Assembly: GCF_026167545.1 (NCBI RefSeq)
Contig: NZ_CP110678.1
Location: 1,485,501 to 1,549,500 of the forward strand
Direction of reading: 5' to 3'
Source of the DNA: Sphingomonas sp. S1-29
GTDB taxonomy: Bacteria; Pseudomonadota; Alphaproteobacteria; Sphingomonadales; Sphingomonadaceae
DNA: 64,000 bases
Positions 7,076 through 16,312 of this stretch are shown here, piece after piece. How positions within the stretch are numbered: the first letter of the stretch is position 1; every line of letters starts with the position of its first letter. The notes below the pieces were generated by a model. That model was not told the DNA's origin and made no database searches. It saw only the letters and a list, made by a program, of their open reading frames with translations. Position numbers and translations under genes: made by a program.

Positions 7076-9802
7076 TCAATAGAGGGGTTCGTCTCCCAAT
7101 CCCTCTTCGACCAGTTCCTTCGCCGTCATCCCCTCACCCGTCGCCGGGGCGTTTTCGTCATCATCCTCACCGAACGGATTGATCATGCTGGAGGGGTCAT
7201 CGATGGCGGTATCTTCCCCGTTAAAGATGCTCCCACCCGTGGGCGTTGCCGGTTCCTGATCATCAAAGATGCTCCCGGTGGCGGTAGGTGCCGCATCGGC
7301 GGTATCGGCTGATACGGGCGGTGCAGGGAAGTTAGTCCCCGCAATCCAATCGCGAATCCCGGTTAGCTCCATCTGCCAAGTTGGGTTGTCCTTCGCGTTG
7401 CGGATACCGCGCGTTAGAGCGCGCTCCCAATCTGCCGCGTTGCCCGTCCTCCCAAAATTCACCAGCCCGCGAAGCATCCCACGGTTCCCGAGGATCGCTG
7501 AAGCACCGATCGTCATGATACCGCCGATGATGCTGGCGACACCGGTCGAGCTAGTTAGGTTATCGCGGTTGTAGAAAATGTTGAGCGCCGCCGCCCCCTG
7601 CACGGTGTTGGCGATTGCCCCCGCGACATAGCTGTTGGACGAATTTGACGGGATCGATTTAGCAGCGGTAGCCAAGCGGGCAAGATCGTCCAAATCGGAG
7701 ATCGTCCGCTGATCGAACATGACCGACCGTGCGCGAGGCCCCATCTTATTCCATTCGGTCGCGAAGGTGTTGATCGAGAATGTCGGGGTGTCGCCCTGCT
7801 TTGATGCCGGAGCCACGCCCAACTGACGCAAAACCGAACCCCGAACATCGGCGGCTTCGGCACGCGGAAGCTGACGCAAAACCGTCTGGAGTTCGTCCGC
7901 GTCCGTTCGCGCCATCTGAGTTAGTTTGTTGGCGACCTGTTGCGGGGAGTTGAAACCTGTCTCGCGCTTGCCGATCAGGTTTTCAACGATCCGCATCGAC
8001 TGCGATCGACGCGCATAGAAACGATCTGCTTGACGGTAGGCCCGTGCGGCATCGCTCCGACCAGCATTGTGCAGGCCATCGGTAATGTCGCGCGAAAGGC
8101 TCGCCCACATTTGATTAGCTTCGCCGCGAGTCACGCCATCGACTGCATTAAGCTGGCGACCGTAGCGGGTTCGCATGTCGCGCAAACCGGCGGCGGTCCA
8201 CTGCTGGGAAGCCACTTCATCGCGCAAACCCTGAAGGGCGGTGCGTGCGGTCTCAGTGCCGGGGCTCCGCGATAGATTACCGATCATGGTATCGAGCGAC
8301 GCGACCGTGCGGTTCGGCGAAATCAGCGTGCCCCCACCAAGCTGATCGGCCTGTCGGTAAAGCCCATCGGCGATACCGCGCGATGTCTCGCGATAGCCCG
8401 CAATGGTGCCGGGGCGCTGCTGTAGCTGGCGCGCGCCTGCATCTACGATGTTGTCGGATACCGCGCCGGTGCGCGTTGCTAGCGTCTGGACGCCATCGGT
8501 CACATCGTCGCCGAAGCGGGTTAGGTTGCCATCTAGGGTAGCGAGACCGGGGAGCGTGTTCCGCAAACCCATTGCCATACGGCCCCTGATCGACTCGCCT
8601 GCACCATTGCCCGTCCGCCCGAAGTGGGCGATCGAAGGCTGGATGTTGGTCCCGAGGCTGTTGTTTACCCGTGCGGCTGCATCCGAAACCTCTTCAGCGC
8701 GTCCGTTGCGAGTAAGGCGACGAACGCCTGCCCCTGCCCCGCTGAAGATACCGCCGGTAACCCCGCCGAATGCGCCGCCGATCGCAGCCCCATCGAGACG
8801 ATCGGTGACGCCACCTTCATCGCTGTTAAAGCCATAAACGGCTCCCGAAGAAATACCGGTCCCGATGCCGCGAACGATACCGCCGCCGCGAAGCATGTTG
8901 GGCAGCGCCCCGCCCAACGGTAGGGTTGCGAGACCGCCCGCGACCTGTCCCCCAATGTAATAGCCGGGATGCTGCTGGATAGCCGCCGTTTTCTCAGTGG
9001 TGCGTTCAGCCTTACCGCGAGCATAGGCATCGCTGAAGCTATCGCCGGGGGCCTGACCGAACAGATAATCGACCGCCTTACCGGCACCATACAGTTCATC
9101 GTCCGAGCCCCAACTGAAGGTATCGACGCCCCCGCGAAGCGCGGCCATTTCGCGAGAGATTTCGGGTAACGGCTCGACGGGGATTTTCTCGCCCTGAAGC
9201 TGAGAGACCACCTGAATCTGCGCGTTCGGGTTATCGCGACGGCGCGCAAGGTTTTCGTCCAAGCCACCTAGCTGGACGCCCTGTTGCGCCACCCAAGTGC
9301 GAATCTCTCCATCGGAAACGCCCGAGTTGAGCATCTGCACAAGCTGCGCCTGTATGATCTTAGCGCGATCAACCTGCCCCGCTGTCTGCGCCTGCATAGT
9401 CTGATCGCCGCTACCCATGACGCCACCAGCGGCGGCTGCGCCACCCTGCTGGGGCATTGGCTGCTGCGATGGCATGGGCGGCTGTTGCGCCATTGGCTGC
9501 TGCTGCTGCGCTGGAGGACTATAGGCCATCGGGGCTTGCTGCGGAGCCTGCTCGACGGGCGCGGGGTTGGGCTCCCAAAAGCTATCGCCGGGATCAACGC
9601 CAAACGGATTGTCGGCCATTGGAGCTTGCTGCGGTTGCCCCAAGGTTTCAGCTTGCGCCATCCCGCCGAGGGTTTCGCGACCGGCGTAGCCTTCAGTGTC
9701 CTGATCGGAAGGGACATGAAATATGGTATTCGGCTGAAATACCGGCGCGGGCATCCCGAGGGTCGCCTTCGCCCCGCGACCAATGCGATCAAAGAAATCC
9801 AT
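7076..9802 (-). CDS. Large internal virion / DNA ejection protein (gp16 position)
   Basis: 908 residues, the largest virion protein here. Residues about 50-135 are rich in Gln, Pro and Met (QQAPMAYSPPAQQQQPMAQQ); a glycine-rich hydrophobic region follows near 300-360 (GGVTGGIFSGAGAG), then a long helical body and an acidic C-terminus. It is the last of three consecutive genes in the position of P22 gp7-gp20-gp16, whose products leave the capsid and form the DNA-translocation channel through the cell envelope. The assignment rests on synteny, size and composition. It abuts the preceding gene and lacks its own TAAATA box. Confidence 0.6.
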   Translation of the reverse strand: MDFFDRIGRGAKATLGMPAPVFQPNTIFHVPSDQDTEGYAGRETLGGMAQAETLGQPQQAPMADNPFGVDPGDSFWEPNPAPVEQAPQQAPMAYSPPAQQQQPMAQQPPMPSQQPMPQQGGAAAAGGVMGSGDQTMQAQTAGQVDRAKIIQAQLVQMLNSGVSDGEIRTWVAQQGVQLGGLDENLARRRDNPNAQIQVVSQLQGEKIPVEPLPEISREMAALRGGVDTFSWGSDDELYGAGKAVDYLFGQAPGDSFSDAYARGKAERTTEKTAAIQQHPGYYIGGQVAGGLATLPLGGALPNMLRGGGIVRGIGTGISSGAVYGFNSDEGGVTDRLDGAAIGGAFGGVTGGIFSGAGAGVRRLTRNGRAEEVSDAAARVNNSLGTNIQPSIAHFGRTGNGAGESIRGRMAMGLRNTLPGLATLDGNLTRFGDDVTDGVQTLATRTGAVSDNIVDAGARQLQQRPGTIAGYRETSRGIADGLYRQADQLGGGTLISPNRTVASLDTMIGNLSRSPGTETARTALQGLRDEVASQQWTAAGLRDMRTRYGRQLNAVDGVTRGEANQMWASLSRDITDGLHNAGRSDAARAYRQADRFYARRSQSMRIVENLIGKRETGFNSPQQVANKLTQMARTDADELQTVLRQLPRAEAADVRGSVLRQLGVAPASKQGDTPTFSINTFATEWNKMGPRARSVMFDQRTISDLDDLARLATAAKSIPSNSSNSYVAGAIANTVQGAAALNIFYNRDNLTSSTGVASIIGGIMTIGASAILGNRGMLRGLVNFGRTGNAADWERALTRGIRNAKDNPTWQMELTGIRDWIAGTNFPAPPVSADTADAAPTATGSIFDDQEPATPTGGSIFNGEDTAIDDPSSMINPFGEDDDENAPATGEGMTAKELVEEGLGDEPLY

Positions 9803-11443
9803 TTATAGCCCCTCTGCAAGCGCAGCGATAGCGGTCTGAGAATAGCCCTGTGCGACCAAGAATCGACGCTGATACTTCAGCTTGTTTGCCACGATCTCGC
9901 GACGACGCTGGAGGTTGCGCATGATCTGTTCATCACTCATCGATGGCGAGATCGTGGTTGCTTCCCACGCCGCTTTCTCGGTGCCGGTCAAAGCCGCGCC
10001 GAAGATTTCATGACGCTCTTTGTTGTCGTTAGAGAAGTGGTTGGCCCACCAATCGCGCTGCCCCGGCGTCCCGAAACGGTCGCCGACTACGCCTTGGATT
10101 AGGTTTTCTGCGCTTCCCGCCACATTGCCGCCGAACCCCGGCTTGAACGATTTTTCGGCGCGATCGAACCCCAGATAGACATTTCGGGCGTCCATGAACT
10201 TGTCGGCCCATTTCGCCGGAACCGGCTTACCGCCGTCCGTGGCGCTGCTACCTCTTGCGGGCTTGGGAACGCCGCGCTGCAATAGCTGGGGGGTTGGTCT
10301 GGTTTGCCGCTGTCCCTGCACCTGCGAATTGCGCGTGACCTTTTGGACATAGGCCTGCGTCTCAGCGGGGAGATATTGCGTCCATGAACCGCCAGAGCGA
10401 GCCGCACGCGCCATCGCTCGATCCACGCCAGCGGGACCGGCATTATATGCCGCGACCGCCTTGGGGATATCTCCCCCAAAGCGCTTCACCATGCTGTCAT
10501 AGTAGTGGCGACCAAGCGCCTCATTATAGGCGGGATCGGTGCGATATCGCTGTTCATCCCACGCGATACCCATCTGCCCCGCGACTTCGCGAGCCGTAGC
10601 GGGCATGACCTGTGCGATACCGATTGCTCCGGCGGACGAACGCAATGGGCGTCCCTGCCCGTCTAGCTGGCGACCGCCAGATTCCGCCCCGATCATCGCA
10701 CCCCAAGTGGCATCGCCACCGCGAGCGCCGCTTGTGATATTTGAGGTATATCCCTGCGAAGTCGTGCCCGGATCGACATAGACATTTTCGTCCAAGCCAA
10801 AGCTCTGATACTGCGGAGCCCTGAAAAGCTCGCCACCCTCTGGCGTGACAAGGCTTTGGTTCTGCCCCACAACCTTAGGCTGACTAAGCTCCATACGCTT
10901 AGTCTGCGCATCCATCCGGTTGGTGTTCGCGCCGTAGACCGCGACATCGTTAGCGTCGCGATCCTTGGCAGTGTAATCGACGCCAGCGAGCGCAGCGATG
11001 TTCTGATCGGTTGGATCGAACGCTTCTATTTCGGCGGGGCTGATACCCATGCGCGTTAGCATCGGAGCGGCGCTCAATAGCGCGGCACGGCGTTCCGCAT
11101 AGGGGCGTTCCGCAACACCAGCTACAATGTTAGCATAGCTGGTATTGCTGCCCTGCGCGCGGGTAAACTGTTCCTGTCGAACCTTACCGATGCCGGTTCC
11201 GGTTTTCTCGTCGCCATACTGATATGCAAGCATCGCCGCGCGATCCGGATCATTGGCCGTCATCGCTTCGGCTAGCTTGGTATGATAGGTGCGCTGGCGA
11301 TCATTCTCGTAAACGGCTTGCTCGCGCTTAAGCTGGTTATCCTGATCGACCTGCCGCTGCTGAACGCCTTCGCGAAAGGCGTCGTTATTGACGCCCGCCA
11401 AAAGAGTCGCGCCGCCATCGCGCATGAAGTTGAAGCCACTCAT
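9803..11443 (-). CDS. Ejection protein with lytic transglycosylase (SLT) domain
   Basis: 546 residues. The middle part (about 245-370) is a soluble-lytic-transglycosylase domain: WGAMIGAESGGRQ with the catalytic Glu, SAGAIGIAQVMPATA, YNEALGRHYY and AVAAYNAGP are all present. The flanks are helical and Gln-rich. Such domains occur in internal virion proteins of podoviruses (T7 gp16 is the known case) and cut peptidoglycan locally as DNA enters the cell. It lies in the gp20 position of the P22-like block. Start and stop overlap both neighbours by one base or none, so it is translationally coupled. Confidence 0.8.
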   Translation of the reverse strand: MSGFNFMRDGGATLLAGVNNDAFREGVQQRQVDQDNQLKREQAVYENDRQRTYHTKLAEAMTANDPDRAAMLAYQYGDEKTGTGIGKVRQEQFTRAQGSNTSYANIVAGVAERPYAERRAALLSAAPMLTRMGISPAEIEAFDPTDQNIAALAGVDYTAKDRDANDVAVYGANTNRMDAQTKRMELSQPKVVGQNQSLVTPEGGELFRAPQYQSFGLDENVYVDPGTTSQGYTSNITSGARGGDATWGAMIGAESGGRQLDGQGRPLRSSAGAIGIAQVMPATAREVAGQMGIAWDEQRYRTDPAYNEALGRHYYDSMVKRFGGDIPKAVAAYNAGPAGVDRAMARAARSGGSWTQYLPAETQAYVQKVTRNSQVQGQRQTRPTPQLLQRGVPKPARGSSATDGGKPVPAKWADKFMDARNVYLGFDRAEKSFKPGFGGNVAGSAENLIQGVVGDRFGTPGQRDWWANHFSNDNKERHEIFGAALTGTEKAAWEATTISPSMSDEQIMRNLQRRREIVANKLKYQRRFLVAQGYSQTAIAALAEGL

Positions 11444-12054
11444 TACTTGCCACCAAAGCTGGAGCCGAATGACTTCGTGACGCCATCAAGAGTATTGTTG
11501 AAATTCGCCGCCTTGAACATCTGAAATTGACTCTTAGTATCGGCGGCACCCTGCGCAACTCGACTGTCCGAATCCGCCCAATTCGTAGACACTCCGGCGA
11601 GCGAGGACTTAGCCGCAACGCCCCGATTGGCGACCTGACCGGTCTGATCGAAATAGGTGTTGAAGGTTTGATCAGCGAGACCCATCGAGCGTTCCTGAAG
11701 CTGCTTCATCGCCGCGCCGCTCGTGCCCATCCCGTTGGCGTAGGCACCCGCCTGCTGCCCGCGCAGAGCTTCGCTCACGCGGAACTCATACCCCGGAGTA
11801 GCGCGAAGGACTTCGGTGGGGTTCGAACCATCGCCCCCTGCCAATCCGAGCAACGAAGCTTGCCGCGCTGACGCTGCATCCCCAAGAGCAATGTCGCCCT
11901 TGAAGTTGTTTGCGTTCATGTTGTAAATGCGTTCGTATTGAGCGCGCTGTTCAGCGGCAGACTTGGCTTGAATCTGCGCGGCCCTTTTAGCGCCCTTACC
12001 CGACGATATTCCCTTGGCGACTGAAGTTGCCGCTCCTACTGCTTCCATTGGCAT
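11443..12054 (-). CDS. DNA ejection protein, gp7 position
   Basis: 203 residues, rich in Ala, Gly, Ser and Gln, with an N-terminal helical region (KRAAQIQAKSAAEQRAQYERI) and repeated SLLGLAGG/FGSSFGG segments. The ATRQASLLG...PGYEFRVSEALRG-type pattern is common in phage proteins annotated as DNA transfer or internal virion proteins. It opens the three-gene ejection block and carries a TAAATA box 5 nt before its ATG. The following gene starts in its stop codon (TAATG). Role inferred from synteny with P22. Confidence 0.6.
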   Translation of the reverse strand: MPMEAVGAATSVAKGISSGKGAKRAAQIQAKSAAEQRAQYERIYNMNANNFKGDIALGDAASARQASLLGLAGGDGSNPTEVLRATPGYEFRVSEALRGQQAGAYANGMGTSGAAMKQLQERSMGLADQTFNTYFDQTGQVANRGVAAKSSLAGVSTNWADSDSRVAQGAADTKSQFQMFKAANFNNTLDGVTKSFGSSFGGK

Positions 12055-12068
12055 AATGTTATTTATGC
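12051..12068 (-). promoter_or_regulatory. TAAATA element with start-codon hairpin, gp7-position gene
   Basis: On the minus strand GCATAA pairs with TTATGC around ATAACA. TAAATA (12065-12060) spans the 5' arm and loop; the ATG of the gene is in the 3' arm, 5 nt after the box. Confidence 0.5.
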
Positions 12069-12077
12069 AAACCTAGC

Positions 12078-12530
12078 CTATGGATGCCGCTCCAACCAAT
12101 CGTCCTTCAGGCCCATGAATACTTCGCTCAACCCGAACAAAGGTTGCTCGCGAAACCCAACCGATTTTGCCCCGCACCAGCGATTGAATATCCGCGCGGC
12201 CCGGAGATCGACGGGAGTTTGACCCCAGATCAGGCACGCCCCATGCTCGACAAACATTTCCCGGATCATCGCCTTACCATCCTTTAGGGCTCGTTTTCCC
12301 CTACATGATGGAAGCGCGAGTGTGTGCATCTGCCAAACGAATGGGGCCGACCATTCGAAGATCATCCCCATATCTCCCGTATCGTTCCGCAAGAGCGCGA
12401 AGTCGTCGGGAGACGCGGCCATTTCTGCAAACGATAGCGGCATACGATCCACATCGCACCCGAACGCGCTGGCGATCTCTGGATGGCGAGCGATCGTGTC
12501 ATGGATCGTCGCATCAAAGGTGCGCATCAT
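12078..12530 (-). CDS. Phage protein in gp14 position, possibly GNAT-fold
   Basis: 150 residues. The pattern GMIFEWSAPFVWQMHTLALP - GKAMIREMFVEHGACLIWGQTP - ARIFNRWCGAKSVGFRE resembles acetyltransferase-like phage proteins found between tail and ejection genes (T7 gp13 or DUF2824-like; not verified). It would act in virion assembly or DNA transfer rather than as an enzyme. Its start overlaps the upstream gene by four bases (ATGA), so it is translationally coupled. It ends just before the TAAATA element of the next block. Confidence 0.5.
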   Translation of the reverse strand: MMRTFDATIHDTIARHPEIASAFGCDVDRMPLSFAEMAASPDDFALLRNDTGDMGMIFEWSAPFVWQMHTLALPSCRGKRALKDGKAMIREMFVEHGACLIWGQTPVDLRAARIFNRWCGAKSVGFREQPLFGLSEVFMGLKDDWLERHP

Positions 12531-13138
12531 GGCTGCACCTCATTAGGTATTAGCGGCTCCCAAGGTCCGGTACCGGGCGGTCGAGGACCGTTGCCGCCAG
12601 TGCCGGGAGAGGTCGCATCCGCTGGGGTAATGATGTCTCCGACGACATGGCGGTCGCCAGCTTGTGCGGCATCGAGGTAGTTCGCGGTCGCCACATAAGT
12701 GACCGCCCCACCCGTCCTCGCTGGATCAAGATAGGTAATCCAATATCGGGTCGAGTAGTTGGGCACGGACAAGGTAGCCCCCGCCACTGATACCCGCGTG
12801 CCATCCCCATACACGCGGTCATGCGGCAAGACCGTTATGGTTAGATCGGCGCACGAAAGGACCGCGCCGGGATCGACATAGCTATTCACGAGATTTTGAT
12901 CGCGGGCACCCGCCATAGCGGCATCTCGCGCCTCTTCCGCCGTCAAGATCGCGATTCCAGCTTGCTCCAACGCGAGTTCGATCAGTCCAAGCAGTTCGGT
13001 GTTCGCGTTGGTCTGTTTCCCAAGCTGCTGGATTATCGAGTTAAGCTGGCGCAAGAATTCGATGGTGGGATGGCCATTGTCGGGATCGACCATAGCGCGA
13101 CCGGCCATGAAGGTGCCGATGTTGAGCTTATTACTCAT
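12527..13138 (-). CDS. Virion protein in tail-needle (gp26) position
   Basis: 203 residues from ATG 13138, which overlaps the upstream stop as ATGA; a GTG at 13147 is the alternative. A helical segment (about 25-75, IIQQLGKQTNANTELLGLIE) is followed by a beta-rich region with a Pro/Gly-rich end (GTGGNGPRPPGTGPWEP). The position between gp10-like and gp14-position genes is that of the P22 tail needle gp26, which plugs the portal channel. Sequence similarity to gp26 is not evident, so this is a synteny-based call. Confidence 0.45.
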   Translation of the reverse strand: MSNKLNIGTFMAGRAMVDPDNGHPTIEFLRQLNSIIQQLGKQTNANTELLGLIELALEQAGIAILTAEEARDAAMAGARDQNLVNSYVDPGAVLSCADLTITVLPHDRVYGDGTRVSVAGATLSVPNYSTRYWITYLDPARTGGAVTYVATANYLDAAQAGDRHVVGDIITPADATSPGTGGNGPRPPGTGPWEPLIPNEVQP

Positions 13139-14481
13139 ATCGTCCACGCCTCATTGGCGACCGCCCCGCTGATCCTCAGAAATACCGGATCGCTGCACGA
13201 CACTTCGAAATGACGATAAGCCCCGCGCGATGCGCCCAACCGATAGAAATCGGCAATCTCGCTACCTTCACGGACGGTCTGGGATCGCGGCATTGACCAA
13301 TCCGAGCGAGCGTCCCTCCATCTAAGGCGGATCGTCGCTTCCTCACTCAGGCCGACATGAACCGAGAAACTCCCGTTCGGGATCGGTCGAGCGCCCGTAT
13401 GGATTGTGCCCGAGATCAGGCGAAGGATCGGCAGACCATCATCGGTCGTGGCGAGCCGGTCGAAGCGGTAGACATTCCCCAGCGCATCGCCACAAACCGA
13501 CCCGAGCGCGGAATCAAAACCGTGCTGGCCGCGAAAGACGATGCTGTCATGGCTGGCCATCTCGCACCAAATCTCAGTCGAGAGATCATAAGCGTAGGTG
13601 CCCACTGAGGGGATCGTGAGGACATAGAATAGATGCCCTTCCGATGTGTAGCTGAACGCCGAACAGAGGTCCGACCGCTCAGCGATACGCTCCTCGATAC
13701 CGTTGGTCGAAACCCTCTTGGGAACATCGGAGAGGCGATAAACCAAGCCGTCTTCACCAAGGAAAATGACCGAGTTATCCAGCGCTACAACGGTCTCGCG
13801 AGCTTGAACGCCGCGATCGATCAAGCGACCGGGCGCGCGCTGGTAAAGGCTGTCTGCATCGCCTGTGGATTGCCAAACTTCGATCGATTGGCTCCCAAAC
13901 AGGAATACATCATCGCGGATACGCCGGATCGCCCTAAGGCCATCGGGGAGCGCCTCAGCGGTCGCAAAATCGAGCGCGTCAAAAGCACTCGCGCCCGGTG
14001 CCAGCCAATAGAACTGACCCGGCGAGGTAATCACAACGAAGTAGCTGTTGATGACATCGACATCCACGACGGCGCGATCATCGGGAAGGTCGAGCTTGGC
14101 GAGCTTCGTCCCGTCATAGACCCAAAATTCACCAGCGGTCGCAATGCCGATGCGCTCAAAAGTGGCGGCAATCCGGACGGTATCGTTGTCGTCGGGGAGC
14201 GTCCCCACCGTCTCAAGATTGGCACCATCGCTGAGGTAGAGGGTATTTCCGGCAACGATGATGAGCTTGTTGGATAGAACGCCGTCCGACTGATACAGGC
14301 CGCGAATGGGCTTGCCCGCTATGGCGTGCATCTTGACCAAGCCGGGGCGTTGGAGACGCATCGCCTCATCCGGTGAAGCTCCGCTTTCGTCCTTCTCCAA
14401 ATATAGATTTACCAACCGAGTTTCAGGCTGGATCGAGCGTAAGCGCGAGTATGACTGTAAGCCCAGCGGCACCCCAGCCAT
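13135..14481 (-). CDS. Packaged-DNA stabilisation protein, P22 gp10-like tail accessory factor
   Basis: 448 residues from ATG 14481. RPGLVKMHAIAGKPIRGLYQ followed by repeated IIVAGNTLYL-type blades is the signature of P22 gp10-like proteins, which close the portal after packaging and carry the tail needle. ATG 14481 lies one base after the stop of the gp4-like gene and yields an N-terminus MAGVPLGLQSYSRLR. An ATG at 14526 would overlap that gene by 44 nt and is less likely. It is coupled to both neighbours. Confidence 0.75.
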   Translation of the reverse strand: MAGVPLGLQSYSRLRSIQPETRLVNLYLEKDESGASPDEAMRLQRPGLVKMHAIAGKPIRGLYQSDGVLSNKLIIVAGNTLYLSDGANLETVGTLPDDNDTVRIAATFERIGIATAGEFWVYDGTKLAKLDLPDDRAVVDVDVINSYFVVITSPGQFYWLAPGASAFDALDFATAEALPDGLRAIRRIRDDVFLFGSQSIEVWQSTGDADSLYQRAPGRLIDRGVQARETVVALDNSVIFLGEDGLVYRLSDVPKRVSTNGIEERIAERSDLCSAFSYTSEGHLFYVLTIPSVGTYAYDLSTEIWCEMASHDSIVFRGQHGFDSALGSVCGDALGNVYRFDRLATTDDGLPILRLISGTIHTGARPIPNGSFSVHVGLSEEATIRLRWRDARSDWSMPRSQTVREGSEIADFYRLGASRGAYRHFEVSCSDPVFLRISGAVANEAWTI

Positions 14482-14482
14482 A

Positions 14483-15052
14483 TCAGTAATACGGGACCGG
14501 GCTGTTATCGCCGCGCGAGTAATCATGGGTAAGCGAGGTGCGGAACGCCATCGCGTTTCGGACGGTCAACTCAGAGATTTCTTGGCCGTATTCCTCGCTT
14601 AGCTCGATTGCGAGATAACAGGCCAATCCGATGGGATCGCGGTATGCCAGCGGGGCAAAATCCGTTGGCTGCAAATGATCGATCTGCCGCCAATCATGCG
14701 ACGCCGAGTCATAGATATATGTGGCGGTCTGGCGGGTCGTGCGATGCACAACTACGATGACCGAACCATCCACGGCAGTAGCTTCGCGACCGCCGCAACG
14801 GATCGTTTCGGGTAAAATGACGGTTGTGGGATCGAGCGCGGCAATGCGCGTCATCGGACTTGCTAGATGTTCGGTATCCGCCAGCGGGATAATATCGCAG
14901 AGGCGACCGAAAGTGCCGTCATTGACCCAGCGCAAGTAAAGTGCCTTGAGGGTCTCTAGATGGTCCTCAATCTGGCTTTCGTCGGGCTGTTGACCAGCGG
15001 CAAGAATGCCGAGACGGCGAAGTGCCGTTGTGATTATTTGCGAACAGTTCAT
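14483..15052 (-). CDS. P22 gp4-like tail accessory / portal extension protein
   Basis: 189 residues. The N-terminal helices IITTALRRLGILAAGQQPDESQIEDHLETL match gp4-family proteins, which bind under the portal and begin closing the DNA channel; P22 gp4 also degrades peptidoglycan. The C-terminal LAYRDPIGLACYLAIELSEEYG is the other conserved block. It is the first gene of a four-gene coupled block and has a perfect 9-bp hairpin with TAAATA in the loop over its start codon, described separately. Confidence 0.75.
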   Translation of the reverse strand: MNCSQIITTALRRLGILAAGQQPDESQIEDHLETLKALYLRWVNDGTFGRLCDIIPLADTEHLASPMTRIAALDPTTVILPETIRCGGREATAVDGSVIVVVHRTTRQTATYIYDSASHDWRQIDHLQPTDFAPLAYRDPIGLACYLAIELSEEYGQEISELTVRNAMAFRTSLTHDYSRGDNSPVPYY

Positions 15053-15072
15053 CCAGTATTTAGCTGGATGAA
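15048..15072 (-). promoter_or_regulatory. TAAATA in the loop of a perfect start-codon hairpin (gp4-like gene)
   Basis: On the minus strand TTCATCCAG pairs perfectly with CTGGATGAA; the 7-nt loop is CTAAATA. The start codon ATG is inside the 3' arm. A transcript beginning at TAAATA (-10) would lack the 5' arm. Confidence 0.6.
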
Positions 15073-15078
15073 GGAAAG

Positions 15079-15134
15079 AGCAGCCGCATGAAGGCGGCTG
15101 CTAAGGTGTGGCGTAGTTGGGCTTTACCTACGCC
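15079..15134. other. Two further hairpins between coat and gp4-like genes
   Basis: AGCAGCCGC/GCGGCTGCT (15079-15102) with loop ATGAAG, and GGCGTAG/CTACGCC (15110-15134). With the terminator downstream of the coat gene they make three hairpins in 125 bp. They could be terminators in series, or part of the leader of the gp4 transcript if it begins upstream. Confidence 0.45.
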
Positions 15135-15173
15135 GTGGCCCACTTAGCGTTTGTTATGAAAGGGGCAACATAC

Positions 15174-15202
15174 AAAAAGGGACAGGGCCGAAGCCCTGTC
15201 CC
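15174..15202 (-). terminator. Rho-independent terminator after the major capsid gene
   Basis: On the minus strand GGGACAGGGC and GCCCTGTCCC form a perfect 10-bp stem closed by a TTCG loop, followed by TTTTT. This is a textbook intrinsic terminator 25 nt after the coat stop codon. It separates the scaffold-coat unit from the gp4-like unit. Confidence 0.88.
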
Positions 15203-15226
15203 CCATTTGAGCACTCCCTTGGGAGA

Positions 15227-16312
15227 TTATGCAGCGTAGTAGATGCTGATTTGCCCGGTCTGCGTACCAGCGGCACTCATCTTCGCGCTGCCGCGAATCT
15301 CAGTGATACCGACGCCGACGCGATGCTCGTAATCCTTGCTCTCCGTGCGGAAAGAAGGCTTACGCGAGAACGCGACCGCAAGAGCGTTTGCGCCGCAAAG
15401 AGCCGCGAAACCGATCGGTGCCGAGCTTGCGCCCAGATTGCCAACCTGAGTGATTTCAGGAATCTTCTTCACGATCACGCCGTCCCAAACCAGATCACCA
15501 CCGGTGAACAACGGGTTGGTTTCCACCTCGCGCGGACGCGCGTCGCGGTTGGCCGCTTCGATGCGCGGGTCTTTGCGAAGCTGGCGGAAGCCCTCGACAC
15601 CGACGAACATCACATACCACTTCTGGCCTTCCTTCGTGCGGTAAGGCGTGATGCGGAACGAAGCCGTGGTTTCTGCCATTTCCTTCGCCATCGACACGGT
15701 ATCAGCCGTAAGGATTGCGCTGGAAGGGACAGCCGCGAGCGAAGTGGAGAATACCTGAGTGGTTGCCTTAGCGGTGCCCATCAGGATACGGTCGTTATTC
15801 TTGAGGAGATACGCGGTCCTTTCGCCAGCCGTTGCGGTGTCGAAAGGCTTGTAGGTATCTTCGATGGGGGTTCCATCGGAGTCCACGCCACCTTCAATGA
15901 CAACGCTCTGCATCTTTTCGATGAGTTCGTCGCGAAGGTCTTCTGCCGACCAGTCCTTTAGACCAGCGCGCGCCATATTAGCGTAGTCGAGTTCGGACTT
16001 GAAAGTCTCGTGCTCGCCCAGCATTACTGCATTACGACGATGGCGGACCTTCACTTCCGTGGAGTAGTTCAGGAGAGCTTCCTCGTTGCCCTCTAGAGTT
16101 GCGCCACCGCTTACGCCCGCGCCCTTGAGCGATGCGATGTAAGGGATGTGGACAACATCGCCTGCCGACTTTAGGTCGGTGTTGACGCGAATGATTGCGT
16201 TATCAGCCGAGGACATGAAGGGCAGAAAGCCCGACTCCGCGACATATTCCTTGGCGTACTTAGTAGACCATACTTCTTTGGCATTTGCGTTTGCCAGCTT
16301 AAAATCAGCCAT
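15227..16312 (-). CDS. Major capsid protein, N4-gp56 family
   Basis: 361 residues. The N-terminus KLANANAKEVWSTKYAKEYV and blocks such as GDVVHIPYIASLKGAGVSGG, RNAVMLGEHETFKSE and KWYVMFVGVEGFRQLR match the N4-gp56-type HK97-fold coat proteins. It would form the icosahedral shell, built on the scaffold encoded just upstream. It lies next to the scaffold gene as in P22, although P22 coat belongs to another coat family. A Shine-Dalgarno AAGGAA in a hairpin loop precedes the ATG and a strong terminator follows, consistent with very high expression. Confidence 0.85.
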   Translation of the reverse strand: MADFKLANANAKEVWSTKYAKEYVAESGFLPFMSSADNAIIRVNTDLKSAGDVVHIPYIASLKGAGVSGGATLEGNEEALLNYSTEVKVRHRRNAVMLGEHETFKSELDYANMARAGLKDWSAEDLRDELIEKMQSVVIEGGVDSDGTPIEDTYKPFDTATAGERTAYLLKNNDRILMGTAKATTQVFSTSLAAVPSSAILTADTVSMAKEMAETTASFRITPYRTKEGQKWYVMFVGVEGFRQLRKDPRIEAANRDARPREVETNPLFTGGDLVWDGVIVKKIPEITQVGNLGASSAPIGFAALCGANALAVAFSRKPSFRTESKDYEHRVGVGITEIRGSAKMSAAGTQTGQISIYYAA

